NCBI GenBank assembly: GCA_963820375.1
Contig: CAWFZX010000020.1
Location: 124,001-188,000 of the forward strand
Source: AWTP1-13 sp963820375
GTDB lineage: Bacteria; Pseudomonadota; Alphaproteobacteria; Rhizobiales; Hyphomicrobiaceae
DNA length: 64,000 nucleotides
Direction: 5' to 3'
Within the stretch, counting starts at the first letter, position 1, and every line of letters begins with the position of its first letter. The translations under genes were made by a program, and so were the position numbers. Positions 1 to 7,598 of this stretch are shown piece by piece. A model generated the notes under the pieces. It ran no database searches. It saw only the letters and a list, made by a program, of their open reading frames with translations, and was not told the origin of the DNA.

Positions 1-207
1 CGCACACTGACCGAAGGTAAGATTGCGGAAGATGACCTGGAGCGTGCGATACGCCTGATGAAAAGCCATGGCGCGATCGATGACACGCTGGATCGCGCCA
101 GGCACTATGGCGCGATTGCGCGCGATGCGCTGGCCATCTTCCGCGCCGACCGCCACACCCGCGCGCTCACCGATGCTATCGCCTTCTGCATCGGCCGAGC
201 CAACTGA
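1..207 (+). CDS. Polyprenyl diphosphate synthase, C-terminal fragment (5' end outside window)
   Basis: Frame 1 is open from the first base to the TGA at 205-207 and gives 68 residues. The segment reads as the helical C-terminus of a long-chain trans-prenyl diphosphate synthase (IspB/octaprenyl type): an ERAI helix, then GAIDDTLDRARHYGAIARDAL and a final AL-x-DAIAFCIGRAN helix. Family knowledge: these enzymes make the isoprenoid side chain of ubiquinone by adding IPP to FPP. The Asp-rich catalytic motifs would lie upstream, outside the window, so chain length cannot be inferred. The assignment rests on the C-terminal pattern only. Confidence 0.7.
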   Translation, partial: RTLTEGKIAEDDLERAIRLMKSHGAIDDTLDRARHYGAIARDALAIFRADRHTRALTDAIAFCIGRAN

Positions 208-223
208 AGCATTCACCAGCTCA

Positions 224-1099
224 TCAAGGGCCTTCGCGAAGCCGCCCCGCCATCACGCCGATGGTGCGTTGGTAGACCTCGGCCCGATTCCAATCTTTGA
301 GCACGGCATAGTTCGCGGAGCCCGGCTCCCAACCTTGCCCAGCTTGCCAGCCGTGGCCCTTCAGAAAGTTGGCGGTCGAGGCCAGCATGTCGGGGACGCT
401 GCGCTCGAGATCGCGCTGCCCGTCGCCGTCGAAGTCCACGGCATACTTGTAGTAGCCGGAAGGCAGAAACTGGGTATGTCCAAGCTCGCCGGCCCAGCCG
501 CCGCGCATCTGGGCAACCGTCAGGTCGCCACGCTGGAGGATGCGCAGGGCGTCGAGCAGATGGCCGGTGAAAAAATCCGAGCGTCGGCAATCATAGGCGA
601 GCGTGGCAAGTGAGCGCAGGATCGAGTATTTGCCGCTCGAGTCAGCGCCGTAGTTGGTCTCGAGTTCCCAGATGGCGATCAGGATCGGAGCCGGCACGCC
701 GAAGCGTTGTTCGATGCGCGCCAGCGTCGCCTGATGCGTGCGCATCAGGCTCTGACCGCGTCGCAGTAACCCAGGGCCGACGCGGCGCGCATAAAACTCC
801 TCGAACGAAAGCTTGAAAGAGCGTTGCGAACGGTCGAGTCGCACCACGGTTGGATCATAACTCACCCCCGCAAGGCCGGAGGAGAGCACGGCCGGAGAGA
901 TGCCCTGCGCCGCTGCTTTGGCCTTGAAACGGCCAAGCCAGGCTTCAAAGCCGGCGCCGCTCTCACCGCAGTCCGCGGCCATCGCCGCAGATGGTACGGC
1001 GACAAACAGCGCAGCTAGCACCACAGCCCGGTGCCTGGAAATTGCCCGCAAGACACTTAGCACAAAACCCTCGCTCCGCCGATCCGGCGTTCTGCCCAC
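224..1099 (-). CDS. Lytic murein transglycosylase, MltB-type
   Basis: This 291-residue exported protein should cleave peptidoglycan between MurNAc and GlcNAc with 1,6-anhydro product formation. An N-terminal hydrophobic segment (about residues 24-41) ends in an AMA-A type cleavage site, so it is periplasmic. The SLT_2 pattern is clear: AIWELETNYG near residues 142-151 carries the catalytic Glu (E145), followed by YDCRRSDFF, a GELGHTQFLPSGYYKYAVDFDGDG block and the NYAVLKDWNRAEVY ending. Length is normal for the short MltB/SltB class without the C-terminal peptidoglycan-binding domain. It converges on the prenyl synthase gene with a 16-base gap. The first Met gives a somewhat long pre-region; an internal Val/Leu start just before the hydrophobic stretch is possible. 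Confidence 0.9.
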   Translation of the reverse strand: MGRTPDRRSEGFVLSVLRAISRHRAVVLAALFVAVPSAAMAADCGESGAGFEAWLGRFKAKAAAQGISPAVLSSGLAGVSYDPTVVRLDRSQRSFKLSFEEFYARRVGPGLLRRGQSLMRTHQATLARIEQRFGVPAPILIAIWELETNYGADSSGKYSILRSLATLAYDCRRSDFFTGHLLDALRILQRGDLTVAQMRGGWAGELGHTQFLPSGYYKYAVDFDGDGQRDLERSVPDMLASTANFLKGHGWQAGQGWEPGSANYAVLKDWNRAEVYQRTIGVMAGRLREGP

Positions 1100-1197
1100 T
1101 GCTGGGCAAGCTGTCTAGCATCTGGCTGCCGTGAAGTCCCGACAAACACGAGCAAGCGGCAGTTCCGCGCAGGCAGTCGGCTGTGGCGGCTTTCGCT

Positions 1198-1623
1198 TCA
1201 GAGGCGTCGGTAGGGAAAGCAATAGGCTGGGTCGAGCGTGAGCCCAAAGTGCTCCCCCAGCACGCAAATTGCGGGGCCGTGCTCGGGATAGGGATCACTG
1301 TTGCCATAGCCGACGATGATCGGGCGAAATTGTTGCTCGTCCTGTCCGGCCGGCGGCAGCATGGCGGTCACCAGCGCCTTGCCTTCGGGATCACGCAGGG
1401 TAATGAACATCGGCATCACGCGCTGGATGTGCTCTTTGAGACCGATGTTTTGCTCGAAGACGCGCGCCGAGCGGGGCGGGACATAGGTCTGGGCCGCCTG
1501 CTCCTTGGCTTGACGGAAATACTTTTCGACCGCGTGGTCCATGGCCCGGGATTCCAGCGCGGCTTCCCCTTCGGTCTCGATCCGAAACCATGCTTTCGGC
1601 GGGGCATCGCAGACAAACTGCAT
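1198..1623 (-). CDS. Conserved hypothetical protein, 141 aa
   Basis: A soluble 141-residue protein without signal peptide or membrane segment. Its composition and codon use look like real coding sequence: it has even polarity and a balanced mix of residues, including VYVPPRSARVFEQN-like and HGPAICVLGEHFGLTLDP segments. It resembles small uncharacterised proteins of Rhizobiales, but no named domain is recognised and no function is proposed. It is transcribed in the same direction as the downstream transglycosylase gene, with a gap of about 100 bases. Confidence 0.6.
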   Translation of the reverse strand: MQFVCDAPPKAWFRIETEGEAALESRAMDHAVEKYFRQAKEQAAQTYVPPRSARVFEQNIGLKEHIQRVMPMFITLRDPEGKALVTAMLPPAGQDEQQFRPIIVGYGNSDPYPEHGPAICVLGEHFGLTLDPAYCFPYRRL

Positions 1624-2350
1624 GACGCGCTCCTGCAGAAACTCTTGGCTGAGCTATGGTGGCCTCCTTCGGCAAATTTGAGGCTGTCGCCTATCGTCGC
1701 GCACCTTGCCCTCAAGCCTGGGGCGGCTGCGTCGCCACGAGTACGGCGCGCTGTTGCGTCAAATCGCCATATCTTGCAGCCTTGCTGCCTTCCGGCGGGG
1801 ATGGCGAGCGTGGCAACGGCGGCTGGCTGCCCGCCTGCGACCAGCGATCTCCATGCCATCCTGAGGCCATGCCGCACAAAATATGGATGGGACGGCCAAA
1901 AGTTTCGCCAGCCATTGCAATAGAGCCGTGCGCACATGCCCCGGCGCGGCCCTTGATCTGCCAGACCTTGCAAGCCTTGAGCCGGCCTTCATCCGTGGCG
2001 ATGACCTGGCCGCTGTTGAGACGGTTCGCCAGACGGCGATTGCGGACCAGTGTCATCGCCCACGCGAGGCGCGCCTCAACTGCGCGGACGGCTGGCGGTG
2101 GCATCGGCCTCACCTTCTGCGTGCTCAGCGGCGAGGCGAAGGTCGCTGCCTGGGGCGCCACCGCGATGGATAACAATGATCTGCGACAGGATCTTGCGTA
2201 GGCACGGCGTACACGCTTGCCGTACCGCTGGCCCGATATGGGCGATGAAAGGGTGCCTACCTTTAGCCCAGGGGCGACAGGCCTCGACATACGAGATGAC
2301 ATTTGCAGCCGTGCTGAGCGATAGTCTGGACCGCGACGACCGGAGGTCCC
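1624..2350. other. 727-base stretch without a supported gene
   Basis: Long open frames exist on both strands here, but their translations are Arg/Pro/Ser/Ala-rich, typical of frame shadows in GC-rich DNA, and none has a convincing ribosome site or domain. The last 20 bases hold the GGAGG ribosome site of the crotonase gene. Promoters for the two divergent neighbours probably lie here, but none is obvious by eye. Confidence 0.5.
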
Positions 2351-3154
2351 ATGCGCACAACCAAGTCGGTGCCTGACGACGGCCGCATCAGCACGGGGCA
2401 GATCGACCACATATTTGCGATAGGGATCGACCGGCCGCAAAAGCTCAACGGGTTTTCGCCGAAGATGCTCAGCGAACTGGCCGAGGCGTTCACCGCCTTT
2501 GAGCGGGACGACAGCGCTTGGGTCGGTCTGTTGTTTGCCGAGGGGGCCAATTTCACGGCCGGTCTGGAGTTGGACAAGGTTGCCCCGGTCATGAAAGAGC
2601 GAGGCTCGGTATTCCCGGCCGGGAGCATTGATCCGCTGTCGCTACGTCCACCGCTGCGTACCAAGCCGCTGGTATGCGCCGTGCAGGGGATTTGTTTCAC
2701 GCTGGGGATCGAGTTGATGCTGGCGGCTGACATCGTTATTGCCGCGCACGACTGCCGTTTCGCCCAGTTGGAGGTCAAGCGCGGAATCATGCCGGCCGGG
2801 GGAGCTACCATCCGCATGGTCGAGCGAGCTGGCTGGGGCAATGCGCAGCGCTACCTGCTGACGGGCGACGAGTTCGGAGCGGTCGAAGCCCTGCGTTTGG
2901 GAATGGTGCAGGAGGTCGTCCCGGCGGGCACCGAGAAGGAGCGCGCCATGGCCTTCGCCCACAAGATCTGCGAGCAAGCCCCGCTGGCGGTGCGTGCTTC
3001 GCTTGCCAGTTCCCATCTCGCCGTCGCGCATGGACCCCACGCAGCGATCCGCGAGTTCAATGCCCAACAAGCCAAATTGATGGCCAGCGCAGATGCCGCC
3101 GAAGGCGTGCGCTCCTTCATCGAACGGCGCAAGGCGCAATTTGCCGGGCGTTGA
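2351..3154 (+). CDS. Crotonase / enoyl-CoA hydratase family protein
   Basis: This 267-residue protein has the crotonase fold pattern: an IGIDRPQKLNGFSPKM N-terminal strand-helix, an oxyanion-hole segment GANFTAGLELDKV (residues about 66-78), and the second CoA-site block AVQGICFTLGIELMLAADIVIA (about 113-134) followed by RFAQLEVKRGIMPAGGATIRM. The usual catalytic Glu of hydratases in the E(V/I)xxGIMP region is occupied by KRGIMPAGGA, so the reaction could be hydratase, isomerase or another crotonase chemistry. The substrate cannot be told. A strong GGAGG lies seven bases before the ATG. The next small gene starts 13 bases after the stop and may be co-transcribed. Confidence 0.85.
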   Translation: MRTTKSVPDDGRISTGQIDHIFAIGIDRPQKLNGFSPKMLSELAEAFTAFERDDSAWVGLLFAEGANFTAGLELDKVAPVMKERGSVFPAGSIDPLSLRPPLRTKPLVCAVQGICFTLGIELMLAADIVIAAHDCRFAQLEVKRGIMPAGGATIRMVERAGWGNAQRYLLTGDEFGAVEALRLGMVQEVVPAGTEKERAMAFAHKICEQAPLAVRASLASSHLAVAHGPHAAIREFNAQQAKLMASADAAEGVRSFIERRKAQFAGR

Positions 3155-3167
3155 GAAAGGCGCCAAA

Positions 3168-3422
3168 ATGGCGCGCGTCCTGCCTGTGCTGGTGCTGATG
3201 TTCGGCTCTGCGGGAGGATCGGTCTTTGCACAGAGCCCGACTGACTGCGGCAAGGCCTACGATAGCATGCTGCAGAGGATCGAGCGGCAAGAACCGCCAT
3301 TGGCTCCCGAACGATTGGCGGCCCTGCGCCGGAGAGCTCAACGCATTTTCGATGCCTGCCGGTTGGGCCACGTTGAGGATCCAAGGGCCCTCTTCGACCG
3401 GTTGGACAGGGCCAAGGATTAG
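3168..3422 (+). CDS. Small secreted hypothetical protein, 84 aa
   Basis: The ATG at 3168 follows a GAGAAAGG ribosome site that overlaps the stop of the crotonase gene. The first 24 residues are a signal peptide (MARVLPVLVLMFGSAGG, then a VFA-Q cleavage site). The mature part is short, charged and helical, with two Cys residues (CGKAYD and FDACRLGH) that could form a disulphide in the periplasm. No family is recognised. The upstream frame extends further but has no start with a ribosome site, so 3168 is preferred. Confidence 0.6.
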   Translation: MARVLPVLVLMFGSAGGSVFAQSPTDCGKAYDSMLQRIERQEPPLAPERLAALRRRAQRIFDACRLGHVEDPRALFDRLDRAKD

Positions 3423-3499
3423 TAGCCGACCGCAGCGCCATCGCCGCCGCAGCCGGCCGTCCGCGCTTGTGACTTGACGGCCGGCTGTGCGCAAAAGGA

Positions 3500-4180
3500 T
3501 TACCAGGTTCGGCGCGGCCCGGTATCGATGTGGAAGTGACCATCGGCATAACGCTTCAAGCCGCCGACGGCTCGCTGCCCGCCGAGAAACGCCAGTACCG
3601 CGCGCGCATTGCCGCCGACGCTAAAATCGACGGCATCTCCCGACAAATGCCGCGACCGCGGGGCTCCGCCCACGCCGGCATTGCGTTGCCGGCTTCGGCA
3701 GGTCGAATTGACGGTGACCGGTCCAAAATTGCTGCTCACCTCACTGATCACGCGCCGCAAGGTCGCGTTGAGGCAGGCTGACGAGGCGCTCCAGCGGACC
3801 TGACCTCCAGACAGACTGCGACCGGTGGCTTCTTGACGCGGGCTGCCGCGGCCGAGGCTTGCAAGATGCACATCGTGCGGCTTGCGCGGTGGATTTGTCT
3901 GCTCTTTTTCGATCAGTGGAGTCGAAAATTGCTCGACGGCGCTGCCTGGCACCAGTCCTCGGCCCTCTGCAAATTCCGTCCCCAACGTGATCCATTTGTT
4001 GGATGCTGGCACATATGATGAAGCCGCTTTTCCCAGGTTGTGGGCACTAGCCGATGTGGCGGTCGGTAGGTTGACCATCAAGACGCTCGAGAAGCCGGCG
4101 CCGGCCAGCAGAATGGCGGTGCGTGCTGCACCCCATAGTGCCCGAGGAAGCGTGCTCTGTTGGTTGTAGGTCTTTTTCAA
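3500..4180 (-). CDS. Secreted M15-type (DUF882/YcbK-like) D,D-carboxypeptidase domain protein
   Basis: This 226-residue protein has a Sec-type hydrophobic segment (about residues 15-36), a low-complexity linker, and a C-terminal metallopeptidase-like domain. The domain shows SRHLSGDAVDF, matching the H-x(3)-G-x-A-x-D zinc motif of Peptidase_M15_3, and HFHIDTGP, which gives the second His pair. Two Cys (SACLNATL and NSTCRSR) flank the core. Family knowledge: such proteins act on peptidoglycan peptide stems, so a periplasmic cell-wall role is inferred. The upstream region (over 4180) has a plausible AGGAG-like site (AACTCC on the plus strand). Confidence 0.85.
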   Translation of the reverse strand: MKKTYNQQSTLPRALWGAARTAILLAGAGFSSVLMVNLPTATSASAHNLGKAASSYVPASNKWITLGTEFAEGRGLVPGSAVEQFSTPLIEKEQTNPPRKPHDVHLASLGRGSPRQEATGRSLSGGQVRWSASSACLNATLRRVISEVSSNFGPVTVNSTCRSRQRNAGVGGAPRSRHLSGDAVDFSVGGNARAVLAFLGGQRAVGGLKRYADGHFHIDTGPRRTW

Positions 4181-4928
4181 TTTCGCAAACTCCTAACGTT
4201 CGCACGTGTCGGATGAGACCGCGCGGTCATGGTGGTTTGGTTGAACCGCTAGGCGAAGGCGGGATAGGCCCGACTTTGCACCGTCCCAGCAGCAATGCTC
4301 CAAACGAGACCTTGGGCCCGAGCGGCATGCCAATTGGGATCGCTTGCACTTAGCGATGCGAGCTAGATGGACGGGCGGAGCTGAATGCGCATTCCCCGAA
4401 TTCAGGGGAGATCTGCCGCAAAGGCGACACGAGCACCCCAGCGGGCTGGCACCAGGTCGGGCCAAACGGCGCTGGCCAGCCCGTGGCTCTTTTTCTGTGA
4501 GTGCCAGCGCTGCGAAATCATGGCCGCAGTCCCGACGAGGGTACGTTTGGGTTTGGGCATGGACGAACCTCGGCCATTGCCCGTCGTCAGTTCTGCGTCC
4601 CGCCGCCTGGAGGTTGGCAAGCGTTGGCGGTGGGCACGTCTTGGCGCCATGCCGATCGATGTTCAGTCTCGGATGCGCGTCCGTGCCAACCTTCCTCCGT
4701 GCTGGTCTGTCGCACCAACCTCAGGCGGCAAGCCGGATAGGGGGTCGTCCGGATTTGCGATTTGTGGGTGGGCCGGGCGCCCTCCGCTGGGTAGCTGCAC
4801 GCCAAAAATTCTGCGTGGGCCCAGTTGCCCGCGTGCCGCGCGACGATTTCCCCCAAACCGGGGATCACCTCCCGCCCTTGCAGGCCCATCTGAGTGATCC
4901 GTGAGCCCTCAATAGCGGATCGTTCGTA
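4181..4928. other. 748-base stretch without a supported protein gene
   Basis: No open frame here has a credible translation; those present are Arg/Trp/Cys-rich shadows. The stretch contains an intrinsic terminator-like hairpin on the plus strand (4442-4497) with no gene upstream, and an adjacent smaller CCCC/GGGG hairpin near 4395-4410. A small non-coding transcript ending here is possible. Confidence 0.45.
4442..4497 (+). terminator. Intrinsic terminator-like hairpin, orphan
   Basis: CGGGCTGGC at 4442-4450 pairs perfectly with GCCAGCCCG at 4475-4483 (nine pairs, 24-base loop), followed by TGGCTCTTTTTCTG. The T-run on the plus strand fits rho-independent termination of a rightward transcript, yet no protein gene precedes it. 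Confidence 0.5.
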
Positions 4929-5081
4929 ATGGAACCCTTCAGCTTGCTCCTCGCCAGCCTTCTCGGCGGGATCGTAATGTTCGGTGGTGGTGTTCTTGTC
5001 GCCATGGTTCTGCTGGAGCGCCCAATCCGGAAGGGCCTCGTCGCCAAGCCCAGCGTCGGCCCCGTGCGGCGGAGGCGCTAG
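4929..5081 (+). CDS. Small single-pass membrane protein, 50 aa
   Basis: The ATG at 4929 opens a 50-codon frame. The peptide begins MEPFSLLLASLLGGIVMFGG, continues as one hydrophobic helix of about 25 residues, and ends with a strongly basic cytoplasmic tail (PVRRRR). The pattern matches a bitopic membrane peptide with the N-terminus out. It lies three bases upstream of the NepR-like gene, whose GGAGG ribosome site is inside this gene's last codons, so the two are likely translated from one message. No family is recognised. Confidence 0.5.
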   Translation: MEPFSLLLASLLGGIVMFGGGVLVAMVLLERPIRKGLVAKPSVGPVRRRR

Positions 5082-5084
5082 GCA

Positions 5085-5321
5085 ATGCTGAAACGGCAGC
5101 CTGCTTGCCAGCCACTGGCGTCAGCGCAATCCCGCCGCAGTGCAGGTGAGAATTCCCTGCGGTCATTGCCGAGTATCTTGGCAGGGATCGGCAACGGACT
5201 GCGCAAGCAACTCGATACGGACAAATCGGAACCCTTGCCCGCCCGTTGGCTCGAGTTGCTCAAGGATCTTGACGAAGCAGGCGAAAGGCAGCGCCAACCG
5301 CTGCCAGGGAGCACAGACTAG
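5085..5321 (+). CDS. NepR-like anti-sigma factor domain protein, 78 aa
   Basis: The second half contains IGNGLRKQLDTDKSEPLPAR followed by WLELLKDLDEA. This matches the NepR core: an LR-x(2)-Y/L helix, then EPLPxRxLxLLxxLD. Known of the family: NepR binds the ECF sigma factor EcfG and keeps the general stress response off until phosphorylated PhyR takes NepR away. No phyR, ecfG or partner kinase gene is in this window, so this may be one of the extra NepR paralogues seen in Rhizobiales. The first 40 residues are basic and probably disordered. A GGAGG lies nine bases before the ATG. The residue usually Tyr in the first helix is Leu here. Confidence 0.65.
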   Translation: MLKRQPACQPLASAQSRRSAGENSLRSLPSILAGIGNGLRKQLDTDKSEPLPARWLELLKDLDEAGERQRQPLPGSTD

Positions 5322-6228
5322 CAGCTTTCCCCTCGCCACTCGCTCGCTCGGTTGCAAGCTTTGCGCCGCGCCAAACGGTTTAGCAGCACCGGGCGCGCGA
5401 CAAACCACCGACTTCTACGCTGGCACAAACTTCGCGAACCGGCCCGCGGCAACCGCGATCGGCAGCACGACGGCAATCGCACGAGCGCGAGCCCGTGGTC
5501 GTAGAGGTGGGATTGCCGCAACCGGCTGACGCAGGGCGGCAAAGGCAACCGCAACAAGCACCTACGGTTCTTGCGTGCGCGAGAATGCGGCGTTCGTGAC
5601 GAAGCCGGCAAGACAACAAAAAAAGCCTCCGCTCGGGAGGAGCAGAGGCTTTAGGGATCGGGTACGCGCGGTCCTCGTTGAGGGGAAGTACCGCGCCTTT
5701 AGTGTCAGAACCCTTCGGCTCTGTATTGTGGATCATACGCTGATTCGTTGGGCTCGCGTTGTCGATGCCAGTCATGCTGCCCCGCTCGCGGCCGCTCGCG
5801 GCTCAATCGGGATGGCGCGCATCGAGCCTTCTGTGGTTGTCGCTCTTGGTTTTTGACTCCAGGGCCTTTTCATGGGGCATATGTCAGACGAGACGGGAGG
5901 TGCATTGCACAGGAAGGAGGGTGCTGTTCGTCATAGATGAACCGCCACCCGCGCTGCCGCTCAGCCAATTCCCGGCGATCGCGTTCAGTCCACTCGTCAG
6001 CGACGCAGCCACTGTCCCGGTCTGCGCCGGGGTTACCGGCCAGTCTCAAGGGGAAGGGTTCTAGTGAATCGGAAGAGATGCCGAACTTTCAGATCCAGCG
6101 CAATGGAGGGAGCAGCTGAGAGCAGTGACGGTGCGGTCGACTGCAGCGAAGAAGCAGGACGAGACGCAGAAGTGCATGGTCAAGAAGGTGAGGTGAACTC
6201 AACACGTCGAACGAAGGGAGAAACGTCG
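5322..6228. other. 907-base stretch without a supported protein gene
   Basis: Frames in both directions give implausible proteins. The clear structure is a strong minus-strand terminator hairpin at 5616-5651. The 150 bases to its right (5652-5800) would be the body of a leftward short RNA. Positions 6060-6228 are purine-rich and may include the promoter and leader of the following small genes. Confidence 0.45.
5616..5651 (-). terminator. Strong intrinsic terminator on the minus strand, orphan
   Basis: AAGCCTC at 5623-5629 pairs with GAGGCTT at 5645-5651, and GCTC with GAGC continues the stem inside. On the minus strand the hairpin is followed by a run of seven T (plus-strand A 5618-5624). 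No recognisable gene lies immediately upstream on that strand, so it probably ends a non-coding RNA or leader transcript. Confidence 0.6.
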
Positions 6229-6357
6229 ATGATGCGGACGTTGGGGATCGGGATCGCAATTGCCCTCAGCATCTCACCATGGTCACATGGTTCGCCGGTG
6301 GCGGAGGCAGCGCAAAAATCTAAAAATGCACCGCAGGGCGACAGGGCGACGAGATGA
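6229..6357 (+). CDS. Small secreted peptide, 42 aa
   Basis: The frame starts at tandem ATG codons (6229, 6232) after an AAGGGAGAAA ribosome site. It encodes a signal peptide beginning MMRTLGIGIAIALSISP with a probable cleavage after VAEA, leaving a very short Lys/Arg-rich remainder. The TGA overlaps the ATG of the next small frame (ATGA at 6354-6357), indicating coupled translation or a one-base frameshift that split one longer secreted basic protein. No family is recognised. Confidence 0.4.
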   Translation: MMRTLGIGIAIALSISPWSHGSPVAEAAQKSKNAPQGDRATR

Positions 6358-6503
6358 CGGCAGTTGCGCTCGCGGAGTCCAAGAAGAAGCAGAAGGCGAA
6401 GGGCGGCAGATCCAAGGGGACCGACCTCGGCGCGTGGAGCAAGGCCACCGGACTCGATGTGAACCTTAAAAAGCAGACCCCAAACGACCTGCGCAAGAAA
6501 TAG
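6354..6503 (+). CDS. Small basic protein, 49 aa, overlapping the preceding gene
   Basis: It begins at the ATG of an ATGA overlap with the preceding secreted peptide. The sequence is Lys-rich (ESKKKQKAKGGRSKG), then a segment with DLGAWSKATGLDV and ends NDLRKK. It could be an independent nucleic-acid-binding-like peptide or the mature part of the upstream secreted protein if the overlap is a frameshift. Codon third positions are G/C-rich as expected for coding DNA here. Function is unknown. Confidence 0.4.
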   Translation: MTAVALAESKKKQKAKGGRSKGTDLGAWSKATGLDVNLKKQTPNDLRKK

Positions 6504-7033
6504 CCCATGTTGTCTTGAATGAATGGGCCTCGGTAACCCACCCTGGCCAAGTCCACCGGCGAGGCCGAACTGTTGGCTAGCCTCGAAGCATTGTTGAAGG
6601 CGACAGCTATGGCCGGGTAGGTGACGCAGAGGGTTCAAGGGCGTGGCGCTGGCCGGCCGAGCAGCGTTTGACCACAAACCCGGCGCGGGCTTCCAGCTTC
6701 CCGCTTGTGCATACGTGCAACCGTCGGATCAGCAAGCACGCCATTCTTGCCGAAATGATTGCCTGCGCCGCCGCCGACCGAATTGGGAAAGGTCAATGCC
6801 GACCACCGCCGGCGGCGAGCGATCTCGGAGGCGAAGCGCTCAGGACCTGGCAGGCGGGAATAGTCCTTGCGCACACGGTCCCGCAACTGGCTCGCTTACG
6901 CTCAGGGTGGCGTTTTCGACCGGCGGCCGGCTCCAGAATCTGTGACGTCAGTTTCCGGGTTCTGCCCGAGTTTCCGTTTGTCGCCGAGGTGGCATTCTGA
7001 GGTGGGGCGGAATGGCGCAGAAGGAGTGCTCGT
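6504..7033. other. 530-base stretch without a supported gene
   Basis: Both strands carry open frames, but their translations look like shadows and have no ribosome sites. The final bases (AGAAGGAGTGCTCGT, about 7018-7033) are the ribosome site of the Gly/Tyr-rich gene that follows. Confidence 0.45.
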
Positions 7034-7312
7034 ATGCGCAAACTGGTTCTCATTGGCTTGCTGCTTGCTGGGACGCTGTTTCTCATCGGCGGGACTTCGG
7101 GTCCTGCGTCTGCTTGGTGCTATCGAGGATATGGCTACGCCTCGCCTGCCTATGGCTATGGGTACACCCCGTGGATCTCACGCTCGTACTACGCGCCCAG
7201 GTTTGCGTATGGCGCCGCTTTCTATCGCCCACGAGTTTGGGGTTGGCGAGGTTGGGGGTATCGGGGTTGGGGATGGGGCGGGCGGCGCTGGGGTGGTTGG
7301 CGACGTTGGTAG
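7034..7312 (+). CDS. Secreted Gly/Tyr/Trp-rich small protein, 92 aa
   Basis: An AAGGAG site precedes the ATG by eight bases. Residues 1-27 form a signal peptide (MRKLVLIGLLLAGTLFLIGG, ending ASA-W). The mature part is composed of short aromatic repeats such as YGYASPAYGYGY and RGWGYRGWGWGGRRWGGW. Such proteins are common in Rhizobiales as uncharacterised envelope or extracellular proteins. The composition suggests a structural or surface role but no function is established. It belongs by composition with the proteins at 9034-9828 and 16037-16483. Confidence 0.7.
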   Translation: MRKLVLIGLLLAGTLFLIGGTSGPASAWCYRGYGYASPAYGYGYTPWISRSYYAPRFAYGAAFYRPRVWGWRGWGYRGWGWGGRRWGGWRRW

Positions 7313-7598
7313 GCCTGCTGGTACACGCCGACGGGCCAGGCTTTGAGCGAGCCTGACCCGAACTGCTCCCCGTGCCGGACCTCGCCGTTGCGATGCGGCC
7401 TCGGCGCCGCAGCGGTGCTCAAGTCATGGCCGGGCGTCGTCTTTGCCCAGGTTTGAGATAAAGGCCGCGTCGCCAATTGTGCGCGTGAGCTGCTTGAGAT
7501 TGCCGTCAGGTCGTCTTGCCGCTCGGCGCAATCGGGCGAGGGCTTGGGCGGCCTGTCGTCGGCCTATAGGCCGACCCGCGGCAGCGTTCGCGTGGCCG

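Noticed and set aside
1712..2440. 242-codon minus-strand frame, with a segment around residues 130-170 that looks more protein-like
   Set aside because: No ribosome site, no recognised domain, and it overlaps the clear start of the crotonase gene.
5380..5775. Minus-strand frame of 131 codons through the terminator at 5616-5651
   Set aside because: A strong intrinsic terminator lies inside it, and the part beyond the hairpin is Arg/Cys-rich. A non-coding transcript is the better reading.
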